Shown one piece after another: positions 35,967-45,476 of a DNA stretch of 64,000 nucleotides (the first letter of the stretch is position 1; each line of letters opens with the position of its first letter). Source of the DNA: Aneurinibacillus soli (lineage in GTDB: Bacteria; Bacillota; Bacilli; Aneurinibacillales; Aneurinibacillaceae); NCBI RefSeq assembly GCF_002355375.1, contig NZ_AP017312.1:1257001-1321000 (forward strand), read 5' to 3'. Below the pieces are notes generated by a model, which saw nothing but the letters and a program-made list of their open reading frames with translations, ran no database searches and was not told the DNA's origin. Position numbers and translations under genes: made by a program.

Positions 35967-37322
35967 ATGAAAAAACGTAATGCTGCAGCTGGTTTGCTTA
36001 GTTTGTCTATGCTGTTCGGGGGTCCAGCGGTTAGTGTGTTCGCCGCTGAGCCAGCACCTGTGGTGGCTTCCCAGGCACAAAATATGACACGTGGTGATTT
36101 CTTGCTTTTGCTGGATAAGGCGATCCATCTGCCTGATACAGCAGTACATAGCCAGTATAAAGATGTTCCGGCTGGAAGTGCCTTGTCGAAAGTGATCGAT
36201 AAGATGCGTGCGAATGGTGTCGTTGCCGGAAATAGCACACAGGTGCGCCCGAACGAGCCGATTACCCAGGTTGAAGCACTGGCGTTCATGAGCCGTGCGC
36301 TCGGTATTCCGAATACGGCGCTGCCAGGTAGCACAGTAGAGCTGCCGAAGTTGCACTGGGCATACGGTACGGCAACCTGGTTATCAGCAGCAGGGGCCAA
36401 TATTGATTGGAAGCAAAGTGATCGTATTCTGACAGCAGCGGAAGGAGAGGCGCTACTTGCACAGCTTTTGAAAACATCGCCAGAAGCGAAACAAAAGCTT
36501 GAACAGTCTCAGAAGGCACAGGCAGCTGTGAAGTCGTTCAAAATGAATGGCACCATGACGATGCAAGTTAAGCTTGATGAACGTAAGCTTGCTTCGATGC
36601 CATCTGACGCTCGCAAAGAAATGGATGTACTTGACGAGCCATTTAAGATGAAGATTGCTGCAGCATTCTCGCTGCCGGATCACATTAAGATGGAAACAGA
36701 AATGAAGCTCCCGGCCGTTCCAGGAATAACTGGCGACATGAAAATGGAGCAGTATATTATTGGACATGATATGTACATGAAAATGAACATGCCAGGTATG
36801 CCGGAGAACAAGGAAAATCCGTCTGGCTGGGTGAAAGCACCGAATGCGTTTCCAATGGATATGAAGGCGATGATGGAACAGCAAATGCAAGGTATTCCAC
36901 CGGAGCTTGAAAAAAATACGTTCTACTCGCTCACCAAAGACGGGCAGCTTAGCTTTAAGACCCGTATTAACAGTTTGAAAGATCTGATGAGCATGGTTCA
37001 GGGCATGCAGGGCATGGGCGATATGAAGGCGATGTTTGATGAAGCGGACAAGATGGTTCAATCGATTTACGTACAAGGTACGATGAAGCTTGATGAAAAA
37101 ACACAAATGCCTGTTGTGAGTAACAATCAAATCGTGATCAACTTCAAGCCACAACCAGATATGCCGCTTACCCAAATGATTATGACACAAGATCTAACAT
37201 ACAGTGATTATAATGCAGATGTTAAGATTGAACTGCCAACGGAAGCAAAAAATGCTCAGGTTGTTCCAATGACTGGCGAGAAGACAGCGACAGAATCAGG
37301 AACAAAATCTGCAACAAAATAA
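35967..37322 (+). CDS. Exported SLH-domain protein with LppX-like (DUF6612-type) domain
   Basis: 451 residues from an ATG after GAGGAGAGG. Signal peptide about 1-26 (ending VFAA). Residues about 35-170 contain SLH-like repeats (YKDVPAGSALSKVIDKMRANGVVAGNSTQVRPNEPITQVEALAFM and a weaker second one). About 175-440 is Met- and Lys-rich, with MKMNMPGMPENKENPSGW and long amphipathic beta/helical stretches, resembling the LppX/LolA-like proteins that hold lipids between membrane and wall; this assignment is tentative. It is presumably wall-bound through the SLH repeats. Monocistronic. Confidence 0.72.
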   Translation: MKKRNAAAGLLSLSMLFGGPAVSVFAAEPAPVVASQAQNMTRGDFLLLLDKAIHLPDTAVHSQYKDVPAGSALSKVIDKMRANGVVAGNSTQVRPNEPITQVEALAFMSRALGIPNTALPGSTVELPKLHWAYGTATWLSAAGANIDWKQSDRILTAAEGEALLAQLLKTSPEAKQKLEQSQKAQAAVKSFKMNGTMTMQVKLDERKLASMPSDARKEMDVLDEPFKMKIAAAFSLPDHIKMETEMKLPAVPGITGDMKMEQYIIGHDMYMKMNMPGMPENKENPSGWVKAPNAFPMDMKAMMEQQMQGIPPELEKNTFYSLTKDGQLSFKTRINSLKDLMSMVQGMQGMGDMKAMFDEADKMVQSIYVQGTMKLDEKTQMPVVSNNQIVINFKPQPDMPLTQMIMTQDLTYSDYNADVKIELPTEAKNAQVVPMTGEKTATESGTKSATK

Positions 37323-37333
37323 TATGTACAGGA

Positions 37334-37366
37334 GAAAGGCATGCGTAAGAAGCATGCCTTTCTTTT
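37334..37366 (+). terminator. Terminator of the SLH protein gene
   Basis: GAAAGGCATGC and GCATGCCTTTC around GTAAGAA, followed by TTTTAT. Confidence 0.9.
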
Positions 37367-37440
37367 ATAGGGGGAATATGGTATAGTAAATGCCGGATTT
37401 ATGCGCATGATTATACGTAAAAACCATATGGAGGGGTCGC

Positions 37441-37959
37441 ATGATTACCTCGTTACTGATTCCGGATCTGCACGTCGATTCGATTTATGACATTGATCTG
37501 GTGCAGCTAAAGCAGCGCGGCGTGAAAGGGATTATCACCGATCTGGACAATACGCTGATTGAATGGGATCGCCCTGATGCAACCCCGGAGCTTATCACAT
37601 GGATCAAAGAGCTAAAGGAGCACGGGTTCTCGGTTGTGATTGTGTCCAACAACAATGAGACACGCGTATCTAAAGTCGCTGAGCCGCTCGGTGTTCCGTA
37701 TATTCATCAGGCGAAAAAACCGACAAAGAACGCATTTCACAAGGCAACGCGTGGTATGGGGCTGTCCGTGCAGGAAACAGTCGTAATTGGGGATCAGTTG
37801 TTTACCGATGTGCTTGGCGGCAATCGCATGGGTCTATATACGATTCTTGTTGTGCCGGTCGCGCAGACAGACAGCCTGATTACCCGTTTTAACCGCAGGC
37901 TGGAACGGGTTGCATTGAACTGGATGAGAAAACGCGGAAAAATTCCGTGGGAGGACTAG
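37441..37959 (+). CDS. yqeG: YqeG-family HAD hydrolase
   Basis: 172 residues. HAD motif I is ITDLDNTLIEW (nucleophile Asp), motif II VVIVSNNNE, motif III lysine in AKKPTKNAFHKA and motif IV IGDQLFTDVLGGNRMG. YqeG-type proteins are HAD IIIA phosphatases related to phosphatidylglycerophosphate phosphatases. First gene of the yqeG-to-yqeM cluster, one base from yqeH. GGAGGGG precedes the ATG. Confidence 0.93.
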   Translation: MITSLLIPDLHVDSIYDIDLVQLKQRGVKGIITDLDNTLIEWDRPDATPELITWIKELKEHGFSVVIVSNNNETRVSKVAEPLGVPYIHQAKKPTKNAFHKATRGMGLSVQETVVIGDQLFTDVLGGNRMGLYTILVVPVAQTDSLITRFNRRLERVALNWMRKRGKIPWED

Positions 37960-37960
37960 A

Positions 37961-39073
37961 ATGAACAATATGGAACATGAAATTTACTGTGCGGGATGCG
38001 GGGTCGAGATTCAGGCGGAAGACCCGAAGCACGTTGGCTATGCGCCGCCGCAGGCACTGGAGAAAGAAACAATCATCTGCCAGCGCTGTTTCCGTATCAG
38101 ACACTATAATGAAGCGTCCACCGTTACACTCGGTGACGATGACTTCGTACGCATTCTGAACAGCATTGGCGATACGAAGTCACTTGTGGTGCAGGTAGTT
38201 GATATTTTTGATTTTAATGGCAGTTGGTTGCGTGGCCTGCACCGTTTCGTTGGCAACAACCCGATTCTGCTCGTCGGCAATAAAGTCGATCTGCTTCCGA
38301 AGAACGTCAACCGCAACCGTCTGGTGAACTGGATGCGCAAGTCAGCGGCTGACCTCGGTCTGAAGCCGGTTGACGTTATTCTCGTAAGTGCACATAAGGG
38401 AGAAGGGGTTGATCGGCTGGTAGCGGCGATGAATGAACACCGCCGTGGACGCGATATTCACGTTGTCGGTGTGACGAATGTCGGTAAATCCTCGCTCATC
38501 AATCGATTGCTCAAGCAGTTCGGGGAGTCCGAGCTTGATATTACAACATCGCAGTTTCCTGGAACGACGCTCGATGTGATTGAAATTCCGCTCGATGAAC
38601 GTTCATCGCTATATGATACACCAGGGATCGTCAACCGTGATCAGATTTTGCATCTGGTGGCACCGTCCGAACTGAAGCTCCTTTTGCCGGACAAGCAGCT
38701 GAAGCCGAAGACATATCAGCTCAATGATAAGCAGACGCTGTTTATTGGAGGTCTCGCACGCATTGACTTCGTGAAGGGAGAGCATCAACCATTTGTTTTC
38801 TACATCTCGAACCAGCTAAACATTCACCGTACGAAATTGGAGAAGGCGGATGAGTTGTATGAGAAGCATCTGGGTACGCTGCTTTCACCACCGGGAAAAG
38901 AAATGGCAGAAAATATGCCGAAACTCGACCGCTTCACGTTCAAAGTGCCAGCGGGCAATCAAGATATTGTCATCTCCGGTCTCGGCTGGATCGCGTTGCA
39001 CGGAAGCGGTGCGAACGTGGAAGTGCGTGTGCCAAAAGGTGTAGCCGTCAGCATCCGCCCATCGCTTATATAA
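37961..39073 (+). CDS. yqeH: Ribosome-biogenesis GTPase YqeH
   Basis: 370 residues. An N-terminal zinc ribbon (CAGCGVEIQ and ICQRCFRIRHYNE) is followed by a circularly permuted GTPase domain with motifs in the order G4 (NKVDLLPK), G5 (VSAHKGEG), G1 (GVTNVGKSSLI), G2/G3 (PGTTLD, DTPGIV), then a C-terminal RNA-binding domain. It assists 30S subunit assembly. Tightly linked to yqeG; followed by a terminator. Confidence 0.96.
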   Translation: MNNMEHEIYCAGCGVEIQAEDPKHVGYAPPQALEKETIICQRCFRIRHYNEASTVTLGDDDFVRILNSIGDTKSLVVQVVDIFDFNGSWLRGLHRFVGNNPILLVGNKVDLLPKNVNRNRLVNWMRKSAADLGLKPVDVILVSAHKGEGVDRLVAAMNEHRRGRDIHVVGVTNVGKSSLINRLLKQFGESELDITTSQFPGTTLDVIEIPLDERSSLYDTPGIVNRDQILHLVAPSELKLLLPDKQLKPKTYQLNDKQTLFIGGLARIDFVKGEHQPFVFYISNQLNIHRTKLEKADELYEKHLGTLLSPPGKEMAENMPKLDRFTFKVPAGNQDIVISGLGWIALHGSGANVEVRVPKGVAVSIRPSLI

Positions 39074-39085
39074 ACACAAGAGAGG

Positions 39086-39117
39086 TGCCCCTGCCGCTTG
39101 CTGTCAGGGGCATTTTT
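39086..39117 (+). terminator. Terminator between yqeH and aroE
   Basis: TGCCCCTG (39086-39093) pairs with CAGGGGCA (39105-39112), then five Ts. In B. subtilis the corresponding genes are cotranscribed, so it may only reduce read-through. Confidence 0.8.
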
Positions 39118-39137
39118 GAAACGGAGGAGAGAATGAC

Positions 39138-39995
39138 ATGAACAGCCAAACTGTCCTAACCGGACTTCTCGGCCATCCGGTCAGCCATTCACTGTCACCG
39201 TTGATGCATAACCGGGCATTTGATGTACTTGGCTTGAATATACGGTATGCGGCGTTTGATGTGGAGCCAGCACGCATAGGGGAAGCTGTTGCTAGTATTC
39301 GGGCACTTGGATTGCGTGGTGTGAATGTTACAATTCCACATAAAGTAAGCGTGATGGCACATCTGGATGAGATTGATGAAGAAGCGCGTTTTATTGGGGC
39401 GGTTAACACCATTGTAAACGAGAATGGGCGCCTTATTGGATATAATACAGATGGAAGAGGGTATGTGCGCTCTCTGGTGGAAGAAACGGGAGTTGTGCTG
39501 ACTCGGCAGTCTGCCCTGATGCTTGGAGCAGGAGGGGCTGCACGCGGTGTCGCATTTGCGTTGCTTGCATCTGGCTTGCCGAAGCTTACCGTTGCGAACC
39601 GGACGCGGGAAAAAGCAGACGAGCTAGTACGCGATCTCGGACAGATTTATCCACAAGCAGAACTTAGGGCCATTTGTACGGAAGAAGTCGGTGCTTGTAC
39701 AGCAAATGCGACACTGCTCGTACAGACAACATCAATTGGTATGCATCCACATACGGACGTAAGCCCACTAGATGCGAAACACCTGCATGAAGGATTGCTG
39801 GTTAGTGATCTTATTTACAATCCGCTCGATACAAAACTGTTGCGTGATGCGGCTTACGCAGGTGCTCGCACGCATCGGGGTGTTGGGATGTTTATTTATC
39901 AGGGTGCGCTGAGCTTCGAGTACTGGACGAAGCAGCAAGCACCTGTTGTGGAGATGCGCGCGGTTGTCATGGACGCGCTTACGCATCGCAATTAA
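39138..39995 (+). CDS. aroE: Shikimate dehydrogenase
   Basis: 285 residues. Substrate-binding SHSLSPLMHNRAF, NVTIPHKVSVM (catalytic Lys) and YNTDGRGYVRSL (catalytic Asp); NADP-binding MLGAGGAARGVAFAL; then NRTREKADEL. It reduces 3-dehydroshikimate to shikimate in aromatic amino-acid synthesis. GGAGGAGAG precedes the ATG; yhbY follows after 19 bases. Confidence 0.95.
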   Translation: MNSQTVLTGLLGHPVSHSLSPLMHNRAFDVLGLNIRYAAFDVEPARIGEAVASIRALGLRGVNVTIPHKVSVMAHLDEIDEEARFIGAVNTIVNENGRLIGYNTDGRGYVRSLVEETGVVLTRQSALMLGAGGAARGVAFALLASGLPKLTVANRTREKADELVRDLGQIYPQAELRAICTEEVGACTANATLLVQTTSIGMHPHTDVSPLDAKHLHEGLLVSDLIYNPLDTKLLRDAAYAGARTHRGVGMFIYQGALSFEYWTKQQAPVVEMRAVVMDALTHRN

Positions 39996-40014
39996 CGGAA
40001 GGGGACTAATAAAC

Positions 40015-40308
40015 GTGTTAACAGGCAAACAAAAACGACATTTACGCGCACTGGCGCACCATCTTAACCCAATCTTTCAAGTGGGGAAGGGTGGCGTAAA
40101 CGATAATTTGATTAAGCAAGTTGATGAAACGCTGGAATTACGGGAGTTGATCAAAGTATCGATACTGAACAACTGCGGAGAAGATAAGAATGAAGTAGCG
40201 AAAGCGATTGCGGAAGGCAGTGGCGCGGAAGTTGTTCAGATCATTGGCAGTACGATTGTGCTGTACAAAGAGTCGCAGGAACACAAAACGATTGAGCTTC
40301 CGAAATAA
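40015..40308 (+). CDS. yhbY: YhbY-family RNA-binding protein
   Basis: 97 residues from a GTG after GGAAGGGG. A single CRM/KH-like domain: LTGKQKRHLRALAHHLNPIFQVGKGGVND, then the conserved GxxG-type loop, and VVQIIGSTIVLYKES. It associates with pre-50S ribosomal particles. Equivalent to B. subtilis YqeI. Its end overlaps the TTG start of nadD by 17 bases. Confidence 0.93.
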   Translation: MLTGKQKRHLRALAHHLNPIFQVGKGGVNDNLIKQVDETLELRELIKVSILNNCGEDKNEVAKAIAEGSGAEVVQIIGSTIVLYKESQEHKTIELPK

Positions 40309-40891
40309 AAAACGGCGCATTGGTGTGTACGGCGGGACATTCGACCCCGTACATACCGTGCATCTAATTGTCGCAGAACGAGCACGTGATGTGCTTGCTC
40401 TCGATGAAATCTGGCTCATGCCAGCCCGCATTCCGCCGCACAAGCAGAATAAAGTCATTACAGCCGACCGCCATCGGGTTGAGATGCTCAGGCGGGCTGT
40501 GGCAGGGAACTCATGTTTTCAGATTACTACGATTGAACTTGATACACAGGGCAGTGCGCCATCGTATACGTATGACACGATGAGCAGGCTGACGGCAGCC
40601 TATAAGGACGTGGATTTTTTCTTTATTATTGGTGGCGACATGGTGGAATACTTACCGAAGTGGCATCGTGTGGACGAACTGCTTCGCATGGTGCAATTCG
40701 TGGCGTTAGCCCGTCCGGGTTACTCGATGAATACGCCGTATCGGGAGTGGTTGATCGAAGTAGACATGCCACAGCTCGATGTAGCTTCAAGTCAGGTGCG
40801 CGATCTAATCCGGGACGGACATTCCATCCGTTATCTTGTGCCGGAAGCGGTTAGACTATATATAGAGGAGAACGAGCTGTATGAATCGTGA
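40292..40891 (+). CDS. nadD: Nicotinate-mononucleotide adenylyltransferase
   Basis: 199 residues from a TTG inside the end of yhbY; the start is inferred because RRIGVYGGTFDPVHTVHL must be near the N-terminus. The nucleotidyltransferase HxxH motif is HTVH, with Val where most members have Gly; SSQVRDLIRDG is the second ATP-binding motif. It makes NaAD from NaMN. It overlaps yqeK by 11 bases, so expression is probably coupled. Confidence 0.93.
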   Translation: MSFRNKKRRIGVYGGTFDPVHTVHLIVAERARDVLALDEIWLMPARIPPHKQNKVITADRHRVEMLRRAVAGNSCFQITTIELDTQGSAPSYTYDTMSRLTAAYKDVDFFFIIGGDMVEYLPKWHRVDELLRMVQFVALARPGYSMNTPYREWLIEVDMPQLDVASSQVRDLIRDGHSIRYLVPEAVRLYIEENELYES

Positions 40892-41468
40892 GCAATTGTT
40901 GGCAGCTGTCAAAGAACAGGTCACGAAGCATCGCTATGAGCATATCCTTGGTGTCGTAGAAACAGCGAAAAAGCTTTCAAAACGCTATGGTGCAGATAAG
41001 AAAAAAGCGGAACTCGCAGCGATACTTCACGACTATTGTAAGTTCTGGCCGGAAGAAAAAATGAAGCGGATTATCGAGGAAACCCCTCACATTCCGTCTG
41101 ATCTGCTCGAATACGATAAAGAGCTGTGGCACGCTCATGTCGGTGCGGAAGTGGCTAGACGTGAGCTTGGCATTGAGGATGAAGATGTACTTGATGCGAT
41201 TCGCTATCATACATCAGGCAGGGAAAATATGACGCTACTGGAGCGGGTAGTATGTCTTGCAGATTATATTGAGCCGACTCGTCAGTTCCCTGGCGTGGAT
41301 GAATTACGGAAGCTGGCCAAAGAAGATCTGGATCGGGCACTGGCCCAAGCGCTCGGCGGCACCATCACATTTCTCGTGAAGCGGGAAAAGAGGATTTACC
41401 CACTGACGGTGCTCGCGCGCAACTCGCTCGTGAAACCAAAAAAGAAGCAAGCACAGGAGGAAGTATAA
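40881..41468 (+). CDS. yqeK: YqeK, HD-domain symmetrical Ap4A hydrolase
   Basis: 195 residues. HD-type metal ligands appear as H (KHRYEHILGVVE), HD (AAILHDYCKFW), H (LWHAHVGAEVARRE) and D (VCLADYIEPTRQFPGVDELR). YqeK proteins hydrolyse diadenosine tetraphosphate to two ADP. It overlaps nadD and is followed five bases later by rsfS. Confidence 0.94.
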   Translation: MNREQLLAAVKEQVTKHRYEHILGVVETAKKLSKRYGADKKKAELAAILHDYCKFWPEEKMKRIIEETPHIPSDLLEYDKELWHAHVGAEVARRELGIEDEDVLDAIRYHTSGRENMTLLERVVCLADYIEPTRQFPGVDELRKLAKEDLDRALAQALGGTITFLVKREKRIYPLTVLARNSLVKPKKKQAQEEV

Positions 41469-41473
41469 CGATT

Positions 41474-41818
41474 ATGACAGAACTCGATATTGCCAAAATT
41501 GCCGCGCGTGCGGCAGACGATAAAAAAGCACACAAGGTAATGCTCCTTGATATTCAGGGATTGTCGGTCATCGCTGATTATTTTGTAATCTGCCACGGGA
41601 ATTCCGAGCCGCAGGTACAGGCGATTGTAGATAATATTAAAGACAGTGTGGAAGAAGCTGGGGCTACTCTGAAAGGCCGGGAAGGTTATGATGATGCACG
41701 CTGGGTGCTGATGGATTTAGGCGACGTTGTTGTCCATGTATTCCACCGCGATGAGCGTGAATTCTACAATATTGAGCGCCTGTGGAAAGATGCCCGTGTT
41801 GTCGAATTCACAGAATAA
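41474..41818 (+). CDS. rsfS: Ribosomal silencing factor RsfS
   Basis: 114 residues. KAHKVMLLDIQGLSVIADYFVICHGNSEPQVQAI, GYDDARWVLMDLGDVVVHVFHRDEREFYNIERLW is the full family signature. It binds ribosomal protein uL14 and blocks 50S-30S joining under starvation. AGGAGGAAG precedes the ATG. Its last 29 bases overlap yqeM. Confidence 0.95.
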   Translation: MTELDIAKIAARAADDKKAHKVMLLDIQGLSVIADYFVICHGNSEPQVQAIVDNIKDSVEEAGATLKGREGYDDARWVLMDLGDVVVHVFHRDEREFYNIERLWKDARVVEFTE

Positions 41819-42581
41819 TACAAGCTATCGTCGCCTAGCAGATGTGTACGACCATCTAATGGGAGATGCACCGTATGATCGGTGGATGCAGGTGGCGGTC
41901 GAAGTATGGCGGCATGCCGGAACCGGTCCATCTCGTGTAGCGGAGCTTGGCTGCGGCACGGGATCACTCACCCGGTATTTGCTGGAGTATGGCTTTGAAG
42001 TATGGGGTGTCGATCTGTCAGCGGATATGCTGCATGTCGCCAGAGAGAAAGTCGAACGCAGCCACCCGGATGCTTCGGTTCACTGGCTGTGTCAGGACAT
42101 TCGTGAATTGGCGCTCAGTGCGCACATAGACAGTGTGCTGTGTTTTTGTGATACACTGAACTATATTTCAGATGCGGAAGGTGTACAGCGTGTGTTCGCT
42201 CGTGTATATGAGGCGCTTGTACCGGGCGGCACGTTCCTGTTTGATGTGCATACGCCATACAAAATTGCCGAAGTGTTCGGTAACGAGTCGTTTAGCCATC
42301 AGGACGGCGAGGTGGCTTATATATGGGAGAGTACGTATGATCCGGATACGGAAGCTGTTGAGCACGATCTGACGTTGTTTGTGCAGGAGCAGGATGGATT
42401 GTATCGTAGATTCCATGAACTGCACCATCAGCAGACGTATCATCTTGCTGACCTGACGGACTGGCTTGCCGCAGCAGGGTTTGAATTATTGTCGATCACT
42501 GCTGATTTTACCGGACAGCCAGTGGAAGAAGACAGCGAACGGGCATTTTTTGCAGTGCGGAAGCCTGTCAGGGAAGATTAG
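41790..42581 (+). CDS. yqeM: YqeM-like SAM-dependent methyltransferase
   Basis: 263 residues. Class I motif I is VAELGCGTGSLTRYLLEYG, motif II VWGVDLSADML, then DSVLCFCDTLNYI and LVPGGTFLFDVHTPYKI. This occupies the yqeM position of B. subtilis. The start (ATG within rsfS) is weakly supported by GGAAAG; a GTG six bases later is an alternative. The substrate is unknown. Confidence 0.9.
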   Translation: MPVLSNSQNNTSYRRLADVYDHLMGDAPYDRWMQVAVEVWRHAGTGPSRVAELGCGTGSLTRYLLEYGFEVWGVDLSADMLHVAREKVERSHPDASVHWLCQDIRELALSAHIDSVLCFCDTLNYISDAEGVQRVFARVYEALVPGGTFLFDVHTPYKIAEVFGNESFSHQDGEVAYIWESTYDPDTEAVEHDLTLFVQEQDGLYRRFHELHHQQTYHLADLTDWLAAAGFELLSITADFTGQPVEEDSERAFFAVRKPVRED

Positions 42582-42611
42582 TTGACATCAGCAGAATATG
42601 TTGCATATAAT
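42582..42611 (+). promoter_or_regulatory. Sigma-A promoter of leuS leader
   Basis: TTGACA (42582-42587) starts directly after the yqeM stop; TATAAT at 42606-42611, spacer 18. Confidence 0.8.
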
Positions 42612-42619
42612 CTACATAA

Positions 42620-42884
42620 TTGAACATATAGGTTAGGAAGAGGAATAGTAATGACGGGTAGATGTATGCAGAGAGTTAACGGATGGTGCGAGTTAACCGT
42701 CTCGCGTGATGAACTCACCTCGGAGCCGACAGCGGGAATCATAGTAGCGCTGTCCGAATTATCCACGTTACGGATCATAAGGTGAACGCTTGAATGCCCA
42801 TGTGCATATTGCGTTAACTAGGGTGGTACCGCGGGAAGCAAGCTTCTCGTCCCTGGGTTTTCCCAGGGACGAGAGGCTTTTTTT
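42620..42884 (+). promoter_or_regulatory. T-box leader (tRNA-Leu sensing) of leuS
   Basis: Contains the invariant T-box AGGGTGGTACCGCG (42820-42833). A Stem I region holds the likely specifier codon CTC (42714-42716, in GAACTCACC), a Leu codon as expected. A terminator (CTCGTCCCTGGG with CCCAGGGACGAG, 42846-42874, then a T run to 42884) competes with the antiterminator. Uncharged tRNA-Leu should pair with the specifier and T-box and allow transcription into leuS. Confidence 0.93.
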
Positions 42885-42925
42885 ATTAGATTTTTGAAGA
42901 CGTAAGATGTTTAGGAGGACAAAAA

Positions 42926-45385
42926 ATGTCAACTTATAAGCCGCATGAGATTGAAGAGAAGTGGCAGCAGTACTGGAATGAAACAGGAGCTAACGTAACA
43001 AATGAAGACGAAAGCAAGCCGAAATTTTACTGCCTGGAGCAGTTTCCGTATCCATCCGGTCGCCTGCATATGGGACATGTGCGCGTATACTCGATCGGGG
43101 ATGTTGTAGCCCGCTATAAGCGCATGAGTGGGTATCAGGTGCTACACCCGATGGGCTGGGATGCCTTCGGGATGCCGGCGGAGAATGCAGCCATTAAGCT
43201 TGGCGCACAACCGGCAAAATGGACGTATGAAAACATTGATTTCATGCGCAATCAACAGAAAAAACTTGGTGTGAGCTATGATTGGGATCGCGAATTTGCG
43301 ACCTGCTCACCGGATTACTATAAAATGACACAACAGCTTTTCTTGCTGTTCTATGAACGCGGTCTTGCCTATCGCAAAAACGGCGCCGTAAACTGGTGCC
43401 CGAATGACCAGACTGTACTTGCGAATGAGCAAGTAGAAGAGGGCTGCTGCTGGCGCTGTGGTACGGAAGTGGTGAAGCTTGATCTTGAACAGTGGTATTT
43501 CAAGATTACAGACTATGCCGACCGTCTACTTGAAGACCTGGATCAGCTGCAAGGCTGGCCGGATAAAGTTAAAACGATGCAACGTAACTGGATTGGCAAA
43601 AGCACTGGTGCTGAAGTTACGTTTGAAGTACCGGAAATTAATGAATCGTTGACGGTATTCACAACGCGTCCGGATACGCTGTATGGTGTCACTTTCATGG
43701 TGCTTGCACCGGAGCATCCGGCTGTGCGCAAGTTGATTGCAGGCAAAGAAAACGAGCAGGAAGTTACTGACTTCATTGAGCGCATTCGTAAAGAATCAGA
43801 CATTACTCGTACAGCGGCAGATGCGCCGAAGGAAGGGATGTTCACAGGAGCGTACGCTCGCCATCCGCTGACTGGTAAAGATGTACCGATCTGGATTGCC
43901 AACTATGTCCTGATGGATTACGGTACGGGTGCAGTTATGGCTGTTCCAGCACATGATACACGTGATTTCTCATTTGCGCGTCAGTATGAACTGCCGATTG
44001 TGCGTGTAATCGCACCGGCAGGAGAAGATGTAGATGTGTCTGCGGAGATGGAAGAAGCCTTCACAGAAGATGGTGTGCTTGTGCAGTCTGCGGAATTTGA
44101 TGGTACGCCAAACCGGGAAGCACTTGTCAAAATTGCAGACAGCCTGAAAGAAAAAGGCATCGGCGGTTCTACCATTTCATATCGCCTGCGTGACTGGCTT
44201 GTATCTCGTCAGCGCTACTGGGGTGCGCCAATCCCGATCATTTACTGCGATACATGCGGTACGGTTCCAGTTCCAAAAGATCAACTGCCGGTTCTGCTTC
44301 CAGAAGATGTTGTGATTGATGGTGCAAGCAATCCGCTTGCTAAGTCAGAGGAATTCGTGAACACCACATGCCCGTGCTGCGGTGGTGCGGCACGCCGCGA
44401 AACAGACACGATGGATACGTTCATTGATTCGTCCTGGTATTATTTGCGTTTTGCCGATTCGAAAAACGATGAGATTCCGTTTGAAGCGGCAAAAGCGAAC
44501 AAATGGCTGCAAGTTGACGAATATATTGGCGGGATTGAGCACGCTATTCTGCACTTGCTGTATTCACGCTTCTTCACGAAAGTACTGCATGATGCAGGCA
44601 TGGTTAACTTTACCGAACCGTTCAAGAGTCTCCTGACGCAGGGTATGGTTCTCAGGGACGGCGCAAAAATGTCGAAATCAAAAGGCAATGTTGTGAGCCC
44701 GGATGAGATCATTGAGAAGTATGGGGCGGATACGGGTCGTCTATTCATCCTGTTCGCAGCTCCACCGGATCGTGACCTGGAGTGGAGTGATTCGGGTGTA
44801 GAAGGCAGCTTCCGTTTCTTAAACCGTGTCTGGCGTGTAGTAGAGGCAAATGTAGAGCTTGTGACGAGCCATCCGGCTGTGAATGTGTCTGACAGCGATG
44901 CGAAAGAGTTAAATCGTACGCTTCATGCAACGATCAAAAAAGTCGGGGACGACATCGGCGAGCGCCGTCAGTTCAATACAGCGATTAGTTCCATCATGGA
45001 GCTGGTCAACAAAATTTATGCGTATCCGGAAACAGCAGACCGTGGCATGTTCGCCCATGCGATCGAAACAACAGTCAAGCTGCTTGCGCCGTTTGCACCG
45101 CACATTGCGGAAGAAATGTGGCGGATGATCGGCCACGAAGACAGTGTGCATCATCAAGCATGGCCAGCATTTGATGCATCGGCACTTGTGCTGGACGAGA
45201 TCGAGATCGTTCTGCAAATTAACGGCAAAGTGCGCGACAAAATGGTCATTTCCGCAAGTGCAACAAAACAGGATATGGAAGCGCTCGTGAACGAAAATGA
45301 CAAAATTAAGGAACTGATCGCAGGCAAGACCGTTCGTAAAGTGATTGCGGTACCGGGTAAACTTGTCAACATTGTTGTTGGATAA
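42926..45385 (+). CDS. leuS: Leucyl-tRNA synthetase
   Basis: 819 residues, full length. HIGH motif as [13 protein letters not shown] (about 45), editing domain (CP1) about 220-420 with TTRPDTLYG, zinc-like CDTCGTVP...CPCC cysteines about 435-490, KMSKS as KMSKSKGN (about 580), and anticodon-binding plus C-terminal domains. AGGAGG precedes the ATG. Controlled by the T-box leader. Confidence 0.97.
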   Translation: MSTYKPHEIEEKWQQYWNETGANVTNEDESKPKFYCLEQFPYPSGRLHMGHVRVYSIGDVVARYKRMSGYQVLHPMGWDAFGMPAENAAIKLGAQPAKWTYENIDFMRNQQKKLGVSYDWDREFATCSPDYYKMTQQLFLLFYERGLAYRKNGAVNWCPNDQTVLANEQVEEGCCWRCGTEVVKLDLEQWYFKITDYADRLLEDLDQLQGWPDKVKTMQRNWIGKSTGAEVTFEVPEINESLTVFTTRPDTLYGVTFMVLAPEHPAVRKLIAGKENEQEVTDFIERIRKESDITRTAADAPKEGMFTGAYARHPLTGKDVPIWIANYVLMDYGTGAVMAVPAHDTRDFSFARQYELPIVRVIAPAGEDVDVSAEMEEAFTEDGVLVQSAEFDGTPNREALVKIADSLKEKGIGGSTISYRLRDWLVSRQRYWGAPIPIIYCDTCGTVPVPKDQLPVLLPEDVVIDGASNPLAKSEEFVNTTCPCCGGAARRETDTMDTFIDSSWYYLRFADSKNDEIPFEAAKANKWLQVDEYIGGIEHAILHLLYSRFFTKVLHDAGMVNFTEPFKSLLTQGMVLRDGAKMSKSKGNVVSPDEIIEKYGADTGRLFILFAAPPDRDLEWSDSGVEGSFRFLNRVWRVVEANVELVTSHPAVNVSDSDAKELNRTLHATIKKVGDDIGERRQFNTAISSIMELVNKIYAYPETADRGMFAHAIETTVKLLAPFAPHIAEEMWRMIGHEDSVHHQAWPAFDASALVLDEIEIVLQINGKVRDKMVISASATKQDMEALVNENDKIKELIAGKTVRKVIAVPGKLVNIVVG

Positions 45386-45414
45386 TGTGATAGTATTCCC
45401 TCAACTCTCCGTGC

Positions 45415-45420
45415 TATAAT
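45415..45420 (+). promoter_or_regulatory. Possible -10 box of the lipoprotein gene
   Basis: TATAAT at 45415-45420 in the 91-base gap after leuS. No good -35 was found 17 bases upstream. Confidence 0.3.
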
Positions 45421-45476
45421 TTTGGCAAGCATAAGGCTTACAAGATTTTAGTTGAGAGAGTTGGAGGAGAGTTAAG

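Noticed and set aside
36453-37190. 245-codon minus-strand frame opposite the SLH protein gene
   Set aside because: It is antisense to a gene with signal peptide and SLH repeats, and its His/Leu-rich sequence is the complement of Met/Lys-rich codons.
45403-45473. AACTCTCC before the lipoprotein gene is complementary to its ribosome site GGAGAGTT
   Set aside because: The complement lies upstream of the only likely -10 box, so it would not be in the mRNA; probably chance.
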